This document shows, piece after piece, positions 8,450 to 19,275 of a DNA stretch of 64,000 bases. The DNA comes from Promineifilum sp. (GTDB lineage Bacteria > Chloroflexota > Anaerolineae > Promineifilales > Promineifilaceae). The notes under the pieces were generated by a model. The model ran no database searches, was not told the DNA's origin, and saw only the letters and a program-made list of their open reading frames with translations. Position numbers and translations under genes: made by a program. Location of the stretch: the NCBI GenBank assembly GCA_020634335.1, contig JACKBY010000009.1, forward strand, positions 72,025-136,024. The letters are read 5' to 3'. Within the stretch, counting starts at the first letter, position 1, and each line of letters starts with the position of its first letter.

Positions 8450-10672
8450 CTAATTATCGAACGTGCGGACTTCGGCGCGGGTCATACCCGTCACGTCGCC
8501 GCCAACCGCCTGAATGGAATCATACAGGATTTGCAATACGTAGGACGAGTTGTGGGCAAAACCACCCGGGTCCTTTTGGGAATCCTGGTAGTTATAGGCC
8601 GCGCGCAACAGGTTGGGCGTCCAGGACGCAAAGCCCCCTTCCTCGTCGTTGATACGGCCATTACCGTCCGTGTCCGCGAACCAGTAAGGATAGGCATGAG
8701 CGTCATAGATGATGGCCGTGCCCGTCACATCGGTCGCATAGGTCTGAATGGCCGCGTACAGCGCCTCGCGCATCGTATCTATCTCGAAGAAGACGCCTTC
8801 AGTCGCGTCGCCGTCGCCGTCGTAGTCCACGTCGGTCATGCGGATGGTGCGCAGCCCTTCTAGCGAGTCCGCGCCCTCGTGACATTCGCCGCAATCCTCG
8901 ATGACGATTTCCAGCGCGTGGGTGTCGTGGCATTCGGTGCAGGAGTTAAAGACGCCGACGTGCTCGTTGAAGCCGGTGTATTCCCGGCCCTCGAACTCGT
9001 AGGCTCCCTTGACTTCGGTGCCGAACAACGTCGCCCCGGCCGCAAAGTAGTGGATATTGATGAAGCGCAGGTCCTCGCTAACCTCATCGGGCGCTTTGTC
9101 GCCGATGCGTTGGTTAACGCTGACGGTGGACTCGCGGCCCTGATGGCAGTTGAGGCACATGTTGGCCGCCGAGTCGCGCTCGCCGAACGTGACCGTCGCC
9201 CCGCTGGGGAAGCGCACCGACGGCACTTCATACAGGGTAAATTCCTGAACATCGTTGTGGCACGTGCCGCAATTCAACCCGTTGCTGGCCGGCTGGCTGG
9301 TGACCACGCCCTCGGTGATGAACTCCGGCTGGCCGGTGGCCGAATGGCACTTGGCGCAGGTTCCCGGCACGACGCCGCCCTCGGCGTCCCAATGACGGAA
9401 AGCTTCTTCCGAGCCGGCGAAGTGGCCGTGATCGATGCGATGGGCCGCGGTCATGTCGACCGGGGTGTCGATGGCTGTGTTCAGGTCCTGGGTCGAATCG
9501 TACAACAACTGAATGATGTATTTTCCGCCGTGGGCATGAACGCCGGGATCCTTCTTGGAAACCTGGAAGTTGTAGGCGGCCTTGGAAAGGCGAGCTGTCC
9601 AGTTGCTAAAGGCATTATTGAAAGCGGCCTCTTCTTCGCTCAACGTTCCGTCGGCGTCGGTATCGTTAAAGAAGTAGGGGTAGGTCGTTTCACTATAGCC
9701 GATAGGAGTGCCGGTCATTTCCGTGGTATAGGCCGTCATGGCTTGCCACAGCAGATCGCGCACGCCTTCGATCTCGTAATAGATGCCCTCTTCCATGTCG
9801 CCGTCGCCGTCGTAGTCGACAAGCGAGCCATTCATGCGAATGTCGGCGATATCTTCAACCGATTCGACGTCGGTGTGGCAGGCCTGGCACTGATCGAGTT
9901 TGACTTCGAGTGTGTGCATGTCGTGGCATTCGATACACGTGTTGTGGCTCGGCACGTGATCGAAGCGGGCGTCATAGGCCAAGCCGTCATACTCATACCC
10001 GCCCTTGGCCAGCGTCCCATACTGGGTCGCCGCCGCGGCGTAGTAGTGAATATTGGTGAAGCCCATGTCCTCGCTGACGGCATCCAGGTTATTGTCCAGG
10101 CCGGCATCAGTAATGCGCTGATTAACCGAAACGGTGGAGGCGCGGCCCTGGTGACACTCCATGCAACGCGCTTCATCCCCCAGGTTCGTGATCTCGATCC
10201 CCGAGGGGAAGACCACGCTGGTCTTGGTCAGCGTTACCTGGTTGTGACAGGCCTGGCACTCTACTGTGGTGCCGAGGGGCGCGGGCGCGTCCACGACGCC
10301 GGCCGTGCTGCCATCGGCCCCCAGGTGGTCGATGTAGCCGGGCGTGCTGTGGCACTTGGCACAATCGGTTGGCACCTCGGCCGGGTCTTCCTCGTTCCAG
10401 TGATTGAACGGTTCGCCTTCCACGTCGTTATGGGGCGAGGCAACCCATTCATCGTAAAACGGGATGACAATATTGGTAGCGGCCGCCGAATCGGCCGGCA
10501 CTTCCACAATGCGGGTCACTTCAACCTGGGCCCCGGGGACCTCGACTTCCTGAGTGACCACACGGGTGACCTCCACCGTCTGCCCGCCTTCGCTGCATGC
10601 CACCAGCAGGAAGACCGACAATAGCAGAGTCACCAACAATAAGATGATGAGCGGACGCTTGTTGGGTCTCAT
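8450..10672 (-). CDS. 10-haem c-type cytochrome lipoprotein, internally duplicated
   Basis: A 740-residue exported lipoprotein: an N-terminal hydrophobic stretch ends in the lipobox LVAC, with C26 as the lipidated residue. Ten CXXCH haem-binding motifs fall into two homologous halves of five each: CAKCH, CQACH, CMECH, CIECH, CQACH, then CAKCH, CGTCH, CLNCH, CTECH, CGECH. Both halves repeat the segments CHQGR-STVSVNQRI, NIHYYAA/NIHYFAA and KDPG, and each carries two DxDxDG-type loops resembling EF-hand or dockerin calcium sites. It likely passes electrons on the outer face of the membrane. It is the last gene before a terminator. No known enzyme family was recognised. A strong AAGGAGG lies ahead of the ATG. 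Confidence 0.85.
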   Translation of the reverse strand: MRPNKRPLIILLLVTLLLSVFLLVACSEGGQTVEVTRVVTQEVEVPGAQVEVTRIVEVPADSAAATNIVIPFYDEWVASPHNDVEGEPFNHWNEEDPAEVPTDCAKCHSTPGYIDHLGADGSTAGVVDAPAPLGTTVECQACHNQVTLTKTSVVFPSGIEITNLGDEARCMECHQGRASTVSVNQRITDAGLDNNLDAVSEDMGFTNIHYYAAAATQYGTLAKGGYEYDGLAYDARFDHVPSHNTCIECHDMHTLEVKLDQCQACHTDVESVEDIADIRMNGSLVDYDGDGDMEEGIYYEIEGVRDLLWQAMTAYTTEMTGTPIGYSETTYPYFFNDTDADGTLSEEEAAFNNAFSNWTARLSKAAYNFQVSKKDPGVHAHGGKYIIQLLYDSTQDLNTAIDTPVDMTAAHRIDHGHFAGSEEAFRHWDAEGGVVPGTCAKCHSATGQPEFITEGVVTSQPASNGLNCGTCHNDVQEFTLYEVPSVRFPSGATVTFGERDSAANMCLNCHQGRESTVSVNQRIGDKAPDEVSEDLRFINIHYFAAGATLFGTEVKGAYEFEGREYTGFNEHVGVFNSCTECHDTHALEIVIEDCGECHEGADSLEGLRTIRMTDVDYDGDGDATEGVFFEIDTMREALYAAIQTYATDVTGTAIIYDAHAYPYWFADTDGNGRINDEEGGFASWTPNLLRAAYNYQDSQKDPGGFAHNSSYVLQILYDSIQAVGGDVTGMTRAEVRTFDN

Positions 10673-10769
10673 ATATGAAAAACCTCCTTCAGTTTCTTAA
10701 TCAAGTTATAGCGCCTGCCGGGCGTCGCTCCAGTCCGGCGTGCGCTTCGTTTAAGCCGGCTACCCTTCG

Positions 10770-12044
10770 CTAGGGCGAGGGGGTCGCCAGGGGAACGAAC
10801 ACGTCTCGCGTCGCCTGCTGCTCCGGGATGATGGCCGTATCCTCGAATGTGAACATCCAGACGACCAGAGCCAGAGCCAGCACGGTGACGATACTCGCCA
10901 CGGCGAAATAGATCCTTCGCCGTCGGGCCAACACGTCAGGGGCCACCACTTTCCAGGGAGCGCCGCCGGCTTCCAGCCGTTCCAGCTCCAGGGCGTGTTC
11001 CTCTTCCATAATCTCGTGCGACAGCGTGCCGGTGAACATGCTCAGATTGCGATGCTTCACCAGGACGTTGTAAAGATGCCAGATGACAATCGACACCGCC
11101 GCCAGCACTGCTTCCCAGCCGTGTGCCTCCAGGGCGACGGGTATAAAGCGGCCGGGAATCAATTGTGTGGCGGCCAGGGGATTCCAAAGAATAAAACCGG
11201 TCACGATCATGACCGCCGTGCCCCAGACCACAGCCCAATACTCGAATTTCTCGCCGAAGTTGAACTTGCGCATCTGCGGCGGCTGGTCACTGAAACCCAG
11301 GTTGTAGGCCAGCGTGTCGCGCAGATCGATGCCGTCTTTTAGGTCGGGCAACATGCGCATGTCCTCGTGCTTGACGAACAGGCGATAGGCCGATGTGAGC
11401 AGATGATAGATCGAACCCAGGATGAGCACGATGGCTGCCCAGCGGTGGATCGTGCGCACCACTTCGATGCCGCCCAACAGGGCGATCAGCCCCTGCGACA
11501 GGGGCGAGAAGGGAAACTTCTGCGGCAGGCCGGTCAGGCACAGAATCGTGAAGCTGAGCAACAGCAGCATGTGCTCGATGCGGGCCATCAGGCGAAAGCG
11601 CGGATATTCAGGCCCGTCGGAACCGACGTAGACGGCGCCGTGGGCCAGCCACTCCCCCACGGGGGCGGCGCTCTCGGCCGGCGGCTCGTCCGTCAGCGAC
11701 GGGGCGGCGGGCACATCCGGCCCGGGTTCCGGCAACACCGGCAGGACGGGCGAATCGTCGGGCAAGGGTGACTCGCCCGGTTGGGGGATTTCCGGCGCCG
11801 CCGGTACATCCGGCAAAACCGGCACATTCGGCACGTCGGGCACATCCGCCGTGGACGGCACCTCCGGCACAGTTGGCACATCCGGCACATCCGGCGCGAG
11901 CGGCACGGCCGGCACAGTCGGTACATCCGGCGCTTCCGGCGCGAGTGGCACATCCGGCGTGGATGGCACGTCCGGTACAGTCGGCGGCTCAGGCGCTTCC
12001 GGCGGGAGGCTGGTATTTTCGGGTTCGATAGGCGTCTTGTCCAT
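10770..12044 (-). CDS. b-type cytochrome membrane subunit with Val-Pro-rich N-terminal arm
   Basis: A 424-residue protein. Residues 1 to about 130 are a low-complexity arm of VPxxPDVP-like units. Residues from about 155 on carry four to five membrane spans with the histidines expected of formate-dehydrogenase-gamma-like dihaem cytochromes (RIEH, TIHRW, IYHLL, AHGWE, IWHLYNVLVKHRN), and a last span near the C-terminus. It would link the quinone pool to the multihaem proteins on either side. It starts 13 nt after the 14-haem gene, so co-translation is likely. The function as quinol oxidase or reductase is inferred. Confidence 0.75.
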   Translation of the reverse strand: MDKTPIEPENTSLPPEAPEPPTVPDVPSTPDVPLAPEAPDVPTVPAVPLAPDVPDVPTVPEVPSTADVPDVPNVPVLPDVPAAPEIPQPGESPLPDDSPVLPVLPEPGPDVPAAPSLTDEPPAESAAPVGEWLAHGAVYVGSDGPEYPRFRLMARIEHMLLLLSFTILCLTGLPQKFPFSPLSQGLIALLGGIEVVRTIHRWAAIVLILGSIYHLLTSAYRLFVKHEDMRMLPDLKDGIDLRDTLAYNLGFSDQPPQMRKFNFGEKFEYWAVVWGTAVMIVTGFILWNPLAATQLIPGRFIPVALEAHGWEAVLAAVSIVIWHLYNVLVKHRNLSMFTGTLSHEIMEEEHALELERLEAGGAPWKVVAPDVLARRRRIYFAVASIVTVLALALVVWMFTFEDTAIIPEQQATRDVFVPLATPSP

Positions 12045-12057
12045 TCGATGAATACCC

Positions 12058-13779
12058 TTACCGGCCGCGCATCTGGCGATAGATGTCGCTGCCGACCAGA
12101 AAGCTCAGGAACACCACGGTCGTCGGGATGACCGTCGCGTAGAAAATAGTGATCAATAGCATGAGCGGATTATCGCGCAACGACGGCCGGTGGTGGCCCG
12201 TCCACGAGTCAGAAAAGTTGGCCGTGGCCCCGGGGTGGCAGCGATGGCAAGTCTCCAGCAGATTGGCCTTGATGCCCGCGTCGGGGTCGTCCACGCGGTG
12301 GATGTCATGCACGCCGTGGCAATCGTAGCAGACCGCCTTGTTGGTGGGCGTGTTGGGGTCGTTAGACTGGAAAATCGTCACCGTCGTGCCGTGGAAATCA
12401 TCGACATAGGTCTCGAAAACGTCAGTTGAAATGTCATAGTGGGACATCAACTCCTCGTCGGCGTGGCAACCGGCGCACAACTCCGGCGAGCGGTTGCGGA
12501 ACAGAGCCGTCGTCGGGTCGCCGACGTTGTGGACACCGTGGCACTCAATGCAGGTAGGCACGTCGGGGTTGTCTTCGGCCAGCAAAGCCGCGCCGTGGAC
12601 GCTCTCGGCGTATTCGTCGAAGATAGTACTGTGGCACTGGCGGCAGGTTTGGGAGATGCGTGAGCGCGGTTCGTTGGGAACCGGCGTGTCGTGGGCGCTG
12701 TGGCAATCGACACAGGTAGCCGCGTCTTTGTTGCCGTCGGCCAGCGCCTGCGCGTGGGCGCTGGACATCTGCCCTTCATGCTGCGTCTCATGGCAGCGGG
12801 CGCATAGTTCGGTTTGCTGAATAGTGTAGTCGCGAGCCGTGGCGGCTTGCAGGGGCGGGTGCGGGTAGGTGTAGTTCTGGTGGCAGTCGGTGCAATCCAG
12901 TGCTTGCCAACTGTTGCCCAAACCATGGACGGAGGCGTGGAGGCTCTCGCCGTCGATGCTGATCGATACAATGTCCCCATTGGGGAATGTCATGGCGCGG
13001 TCCGGCGGCCCGTGGCAGCCCATGCAGAAATCGTTGTTGATCTGCTTCTGGGCAAAAAGACCGGCCTCGACGTTTTGGCTGAGCGCTCCCGGATCGGTCA
13101 GGTCGATGCCCACATTCGTGTGGCAGTCGGCACAAACGGTCGTCGCCGCCGGCATGTGCCAGGCCTCGGCGGTCTGCACGTGGTGAGCGCTGTGGCAATC
13201 GGTGCAGGCCACCGCCATGCCCGACTCCGACAAGGCCGGATCGAAACCGCCCGACCCTTCCGGCCCCGGATGGGCGGTCAGGTGCGGCGTGTGGCAGCGG
13301 AGACACGCTTCGGATTGCGTGAGCGCGAATTCGCGCAGGTTGGCCGCCTCGATGGACGGATGGGGAAACTGGTAGCGGCTGGGAGCGTGACAACCGCTAC
13401 AGCCGATGAAGACACCCGTATCGGCGCCGTGGACCGAGGCGTCGAACCCGGCCAGATCGACTTCAACGGGCAACGTTTCGCCGGAAGGAAAGACGACCGC
13501 GGCGTCGCTGTCGCCGTGGCAGGAGCGGCAGGCAGCGTCTGTTGGCGGGTGGGCGGCCGGTTGGGCCGGTTGGGCCACAGTGATCGGCAAGAGCCGCGGG
13601 GCCAGCGCCGGGGCCGCCTGGGGCGCGGCCAAACGTTCGGCCCGCGCCGCTTCGGCGTGGATCAGAAACGACAGCGCCAAAACAGCGATCAGCGCCAAAA
13701 CGCCGAGGCGCGTTCCGGTTTTATGCGATCGATGTCCACCCAAGCGTTTCAACAAATTATTCCTCGTCATGAATGACAT
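12058..13779 (-). CDS. 14-haem c-type cytochrome, membrane anchored
   Basis: About 573 residues with a basic N-terminus and signal-type hydrophobic helix, fourteen CXXCH motifs (from CRSCHGD to CHRCHPG), and a C-terminal membrane helix (ITIFYATVIPTTVVFLSFLVG) ending in basic residues. Several CXXCH-SAH and CXXCHGVH pairs resemble the doubled-CXXCH cytochrome c3 class. The haem domain would lie outside the membrane beside the cytochrome b encoded next. The start is uncertain: ATG at 13779 or 13770, or GTG at 13800; none has a strong ribosome-binding site. The enzyme family is not recognised. Confidence 0.82.
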   Translation of the reverse strand: MSFMTRNNLLKRLGGHRSHKTGTRLGVLALIAVLALSFLIHAEAARAERLAAPQAAPALAPRLLPITVAQPAQPAAHPPTDAACRSCHGDSDAAVVFPSGETLPVEVDLAGFDASVHGADTGVFIGCSGCHAPSRYQFPHPSIEAANLREFALTQSEACLRCHTPHLTAHPGPEGSGGFDPALSESGMAVACTDCHSAHHVQTAEAWHMPAATTVCADCHTNVGIDLTDPGALSQNVEAGLFAQKQINNDFCMGCHGPPDRAMTFPNGDIVSISIDGESLHASVHGLGNSWQALDCTDCHQNYTYPHPPLQAATARDYTIQQTELCARCHETQHEGQMSSAHAQALADGNKDAATCVDCHSAHDTPVPNEPRSRISQTCRQCHSTIFDEYAESVHGAALLAEDNPDVPTCIECHGVHNVGDPTTALFRNRSPELCAGCHADEELMSHYDISTDVFETYVDDFHGTTVTIFQSNDPNTPTNKAVCYDCHGVHDIHRVDDPDAGIKANLLETCHRCHPGATANFSDSWTGHHRPSLRDNPLMLLITIFYATVIPTTVVFLSFLVGSDIYRQMRGR

Positions 13780-13849
13780 GGCCCCGTTGGGCGGGCCCAC
13801 GGTTTACACCGCAAGCATTTTCCGCCCATCCATCTGCCAGCTCTTTTTC

Positions 13850-15088
13850 CTATGGCGCGTCCGTGGCCTCCGCCTCGATGGGGGCGTCCGGTTCGTGATA
13901 GCCCTGGGCCGCGGCCAATAAGGTGTCGTCGGGCAGCGAGGGGCCGATGCCCAACTCGCTATTGTGGCACTGACGACAGGCGTAATCGAGGCCGAGCTGC
14001 GGCAAGATGCTCCCGTCTTCGGCGAATTGACCAATTTGCTCGGCGTTGATCACCACCTGATGGGTCTTCACGTCGGCCATAAACGAGGCCGGCGCGCCGA
14101 TAGCGTTCTGAATCAACTGTGGCATGTGACAAGTCTCACACGCCACGCGAATGCGAATGTGTACCTTCTCCACCTGTGCTTGCTTGAAGTGACAACCCTC
14201 ACAGGTGGCCCGCAGGACAGGCTCGTGGGCCTCGTCGGGTGAGGCAACGAGCACGTGGGGATCGTGGCAAGCAACGCAATCAATGAGCCGATGCTTGCCG
14301 GGGAACAGGTCGCCGTACTCGTGGGTGGAATGCTGGATGAAGCCGTCGGCGACGACTATATCGCCCGACATGTGACAGTTGCGGCATTCCTGCCCATCGC
14401 GAGAGACTTGCAGGGCAAACGCATAAGGGTTGTTGGCGTGCAGGCTGCCGGGGCCGTGGCAGGCCTCGCACTGGACGCCGGGCTGGCTGAACGAGCCCAC
14501 AAGGCCGGGCATGCCGTCCGTGTTCTCGGCCGTCGAGTAGCCGGTGGTGTGACACGTGCCGCAATCAAACGGCTTTTCCTCGCCCGGATGATAGGCGACG
14601 AATTCGTTCCCCGCTTCCAGTTGATTGTTGTCGAGATTAAACTGCGCCGCCTCGCCGGTCAGGAGGTTGCCGTCGTTCTTGACGAACAGCGCTTTCCAGT
14701 TGAAGCCGCCCACGACGTAGGCGATATCGTCCCAGGCCAGGCCTTCGGGCGGGTTACGACGGGCGGTTGAGGGCAAATCAGGCGCTTGCCCATCGACGAT
14801 AGGCGTCAGCGCGTGAGGGTGGCCGCTGCGGGCGAAAGTATCGTAAGTGTCCTGGTGGCAGTTGGCGCAGGCCGCCGAGCCGAGAAATTCGGGCGGGGTA
14901 AAGCTGACGCCGTCCTGGCCCGCCGGGCCGCGTTCGCCGGTTGCCCCCTGCTGGCCGGTGGGACCAGGGGGGCCTTGGAGACCGGGTTCACCCTGGGGGC
15001 CGGTTGGTCCTGGGCGGCCGGAACAGGCGGCAATACCCAGCACCAGGGTCGCCAATATAAGCAGCAAAGCTGTTCGGCCTCTTCTCAT
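13850..15088 (-). CDS. 8-haem c-type cytochrome lipoprotein with collagen-like stalk
   Basis: A 412-residue protein starting at an ATG with GGAGG 5 nt ahead; the longer in-frame start at 15139 is rejected. A hydrophobic signal ends in a lipobox with C22. Residues 24-60 are uninterrupted Gly-X-Y triplets (12 complete), a collagen-like stalk. Eight CXXCH motifs follow: CANCH (74-78), CGTCH, CEACH, CRNCH, CVACH, CEGCH, CETCH, CRQCH. The CANCHQDTYDTF segment resembles cytochrome c554-like proteins. It is the first gene of the cluster and probably sits as a raised electron carrier on the cell surface. Confidence 0.85.
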   Translation of the reverse strand: MRRGRTALLLILATLVLGIAACSGRPGPTGPQGEPGLQGPPGPTGQQGATGERGPAGQDGVSFTPPEFLGSAACANCHQDTYDTFARSGHPHALTPIVDGQAPDLPSTARRNPPEGLAWDDIAYVVGGFNWKALFVKNDGNLLTGEAAQFNLDNNQLEAGNEFVAYHPGEEKPFDCGTCHTTGYSTAENTDGMPGLVGSFSQPGVQCEACHGPGSLHANNPYAFALQVSRDGQECRNCHMSGDIVVADGFIQHSTHEYGDLFPGKHRLIDCVACHDPHVLVASPDEAHEPVLRATCEGCHFKQAQVEKVHIRIRVACETCHMPQLIQNAIGAPASFMADVKTHQVVINAEQIGQFAEDGSILPQLGLDYACRQCHNSELGIGPSLPDDTLLAAAQGYHEPDAPIEAEATDAP

Positions 15089-15146
15089 CCGTGCCTCCAG
15101 TAATTTGCAACCAACAAATGGTGGGAATCCACCCTTCAACTTGTTA

Positions 15147-15152
15147 AGTATA
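15147..15152 (-). promoter_or_regulatory. -10 element for the multihaem cluster
   Basis: TATACT on the minus strand, 59 nt upstream of the 8-haem gene. No consensus -35 is seen, which fits dependence on an activator bound to the palindrome at 15180-15206. Confidence 0.4.
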
Positions 15153-15179
15153 GCGGCCCCCCACCGTTCTTGCCAGCAA

Positions 15180-15206
15180 TATTGTCATAATATAAGTATG
15201 ACAATA
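15180..15206. promoter_or_regulatory. Perfect 10-bp-arm inverted repeat upstream of the multihaem cluster
   Basis: TATTGTCATA, seven spacer bases, TATGACAATA. Its centre lies near -53 relative to the start predicted from the TATACT at 15147. Shape and placement suggest a dimeric regulator site. The arms do not match the FNR, Rex or Fur consensus that I know. Confidence 0.5.
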
Positions 15207-15384
15207 AGCGCGAGGTGCATAGGTTTGCTTAGGATCGGGCACTTGGTGAATGGGACGGACGAGGCAACCGGCCAATGATGGGCATGATAAAAAAACGCCG
15301 ATTTCTCGCCGGTTGTACAGTCCCTGCCGGTGGAGGCAGTGATGCCGGCCGGCCGGGGCATTCGTTAATGTAGGCAATTTGGAG

Positions 15385-15390
15385 TATAAT
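15385..15390 (+). promoter_or_regulatory. -10 element for gyrA
   Basis: TATAAT within GGAGTATAATTTATGA (15381-15396). The identical 16-mer surrounds the -10 of the AI-2E gene at 50249-50264. The leader to the gyrA TTG would be about 110 nt. The -35 is poor. Confidence 0.5.
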
Positions 15391-15505
15391 TTATGAACAA
15401 TAATTCGTCCTCCGGGTTGCCCGACTGGGTGTATACGACCCGTCCGGCGGGACGACCGACACCACGAATCGGGCATGAGATTGACCGGAGCCGGCGGAGG
15501 TTCAC

Positions 15506-18031
<2,526 letters not shown>

Positions 18032-18106
18032 GGCAAGAAACTGGCGATGGATGTAACCGATTGGTTTTATCTATCCTCATTCGTACCAATTCTTTCGTCC
18101 TAAAGC

Positions 18107-18138
18107 AAAAGGGGCCGGCTCATCAGCCGGCCCCTTTT
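18107..18138 (+). terminator. gyrA intrinsic terminator
   Basis: AAAAGGGGCCGGCT and AGCCGGCCCCTTTT pair perfectly (14 bp) around a CATC loop, ending in a T run, 75 nt past the gyrA stop. Confidence 0.9.
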
Positions 18139-18145
18139 CGTTGGT

Positions 18146-18175
18146 GAGAGTCAGGAACGCCGAAACCTGACTCTC
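18146..18175. other. Second hairpin after gyrA
   Basis: GAGAGTCAGG and CCTGACTCTC pair perfectly around a 10-nt loop, 7 nt after the terminator. It is followed by purine-rich GTTAAAAGGAGGAGAAG and a T run at about 18202, so it could be a backup terminator. Confidence 0.45.
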
Positions 18176-18311
18176 GTTAAAAGGAGGAGAAGAAGAAGAG
18201 ATTTTTTACCCTTCGATGACTATTCTACGACGGAAAGCTGATTACCGCTGTACGCATGTTCTACGGAGGCTCTACGGAAAACCTACGCTTGTGAAAGAAT
18301 TCACATCACCC

Positions 18312-18346
18312 AGACCACAGGGGTTTGGCAAAGCCTCTACGGTCTC
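18312..18346. repeat. Degenerate palindromic repeat, family A
   Basis: AGACCACAGGGGTTT ... AGCCTCTACGGTCTC: a decayed copy of the perfect palindrome at 21134-21168, with five to six mismatches. Confidence 0.5.
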
Positions 18347-18384
18347 AAGAAACAGGGTTTCTTCCAAGTAACTCGGCTTCTCCC
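18347..18384. repeat. Degenerate palindromic repeat, family B
   Basis: Directly abuts the family A copy. AGAAACAGGGTTTCT and AACTCGGCTTCT resemble the two arms of the perfect copy at 22440-22473. It ends 22 nt before the methyltransferase start. Confidence 0.4.
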
Positions 18385-18406
18385 TCAAACTCACTATACT
18401 CCCCCC

Positions 18407-19174
18407 ATGATCACCAGCCGCAGCAACCCCCAGGTCAAGCACGTCCGCCGCCTGCAAGCCGACCGCCGCTACCGAACGGCCGAGCGCTCGTTCGTCGTCG
18501 AAGGCACCCGCTGGCTGCGCGAGACGGTCGCGGCGAGCCTCGTGCCCCGTGCCCTTTTCGCTACCACGGCCTGGATAGCAAGCAATGAGGGGCGCGCCCT
18601 GCTGGCCGCGCTCGGCCCGGCCGTGCCCGTGACCGACGAGGTCATGACCGCGATGAGCGACACCGAGACCGCACCGGGCGTATTGGCCGTGCTGCCGATG
18701 GTGGCCCGCCCATGGCCCACTACGCCGTCCCTGCTGGCCATCCTCGACGCTGTCGGCAACCCAGGCAACCTGGGCACGATCCTGCGCGCAGCCGCCGCGG
18801 CCGGGGCCGACGGCGTGCTGCTTGGCCCCGGCTGCGTCGATGCCTATAATCCCAAGGTCGTGCGCGGCAGCATGGGGGCCGTGTTGCGCTTGCCCCTGCG
18901 CCCCGCCCCGTGGGAGGAGATCGCCGACCTGGCGGCGGGGCTGGACGTGTGGCTGGCGGTGGCGCGGGAAGGCGTGGTCTATACTGCTGTGGACTGGCGG
19001 CGGCCGGCGGCCGTCCTTATCGGCGGCGAGGCCCACGGCGCGGGCAACGCCGCCCAACGATTGGCGACGGGTCGGGTGACAATTCCCATGCGTGATGAGA
19101 CGGAATCACTCAACGCAGCTCTGGCAGCGGGCATCATCCTCTTCGAGGCCGCGCGCCAACGGGCGGCCTCCTGA
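18407..19174 (+). CDS. TrmH/SpoU-family RNA 2'-O-methyltransferase
   Basis: A 255-residue SPOUT methyltransferase. The N-terminal substrate-binding region (SRSNPQVKHVRRLQADRRYR ... FVVEGTRWL) is typical of the 23S rRNA methylating members (RlmB/TsnR type). The knot motifs are NPGNLGTILR, IGGEAHG and IPMRDETESLNAALAAGI. It uses SAM to methylate a ribose 2'-OH, most likely in 23S rRNA; the exact site cannot be told. The 375-nt region upstream holds the gyrA terminator and two decayed repeats, so its promoter is probably within 18200-18300. Confidence 0.88.
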   Translation: MITSRSNPQVKHVRRLQADRRYRTAERSFVVEGTRWLRETVAASLVPRALFATTAWIASNEGRALLAALGPAVPVTDEVMTAMSDTETAPGVLAVLPMVARPWPTTPSLLAILDAVGNPGNLGTILRAAAAAGADGVLLGPGCVDAYNPKVVRGSMGAVLRLPLRPAPWEEIADLAAGLDVWLAVAREGVVYTAVDWRRPAAVLIGGEAHGAGNAAQRLATGRVTIPMRDETESLNAALAAGIILFEAARQRAAS

Positions 19175-19196
19175 ACGCCAACACCAAAAGAGCAAG

Positions 19197-19226
19197 AATC
19201 CGCACAGTAAGAAAATAGTGCGGATT
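19197..19226. terminator. Possible bidirectional terminator hairpin
   Basis: AATCCGCAC and GTGCGGATT, perfect 9-bp arms, between the convergent methyltransferase and zinc-ribbon genes. T-richness is modest on both sides. Confidence 0.4.
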
Positions 19227-19275
19227 TAAGAATCCCTTCTTGTAACCTGCCAAATCGGTCGCTGCTCCTCCACCC

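Larger units (their letters stand above)
15089..15505. other. Intergenic region between multihaem cluster and gyrA
   Basis: A 417-nt divergent spacer. It holds the cluster promoter, the 10-bp-arm palindrome and the gyrA -10. An open frame from 15393 to 15515 would overlap the gyrA start by 10 nt, but its ATG lies before the predicted transcription start. Nothing else was recognised. Confidence 0.5.

Noticed and set aside
8879..10624. Long open frame (581 codons) on the plus strand opposite the 10-haem gene
   Set aside because: It mirrors a gene with ten CXXCH motifs and a lipobox. Its translation has no recognisable motif and is explained by high GC in the third codon position.
12814..13776. 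320-codon open frame opposite the 14-haem gene
   Set aside because: Antisense shadow of CXXCH-rich coding sequence; no domain or ribosome-binding site.
18216..18371. Small open frame (51 residues) after gyrA
   Set aside because: No ribosome-binding site close to the ATG, and its second half is made of two decayed palindromic repeats.
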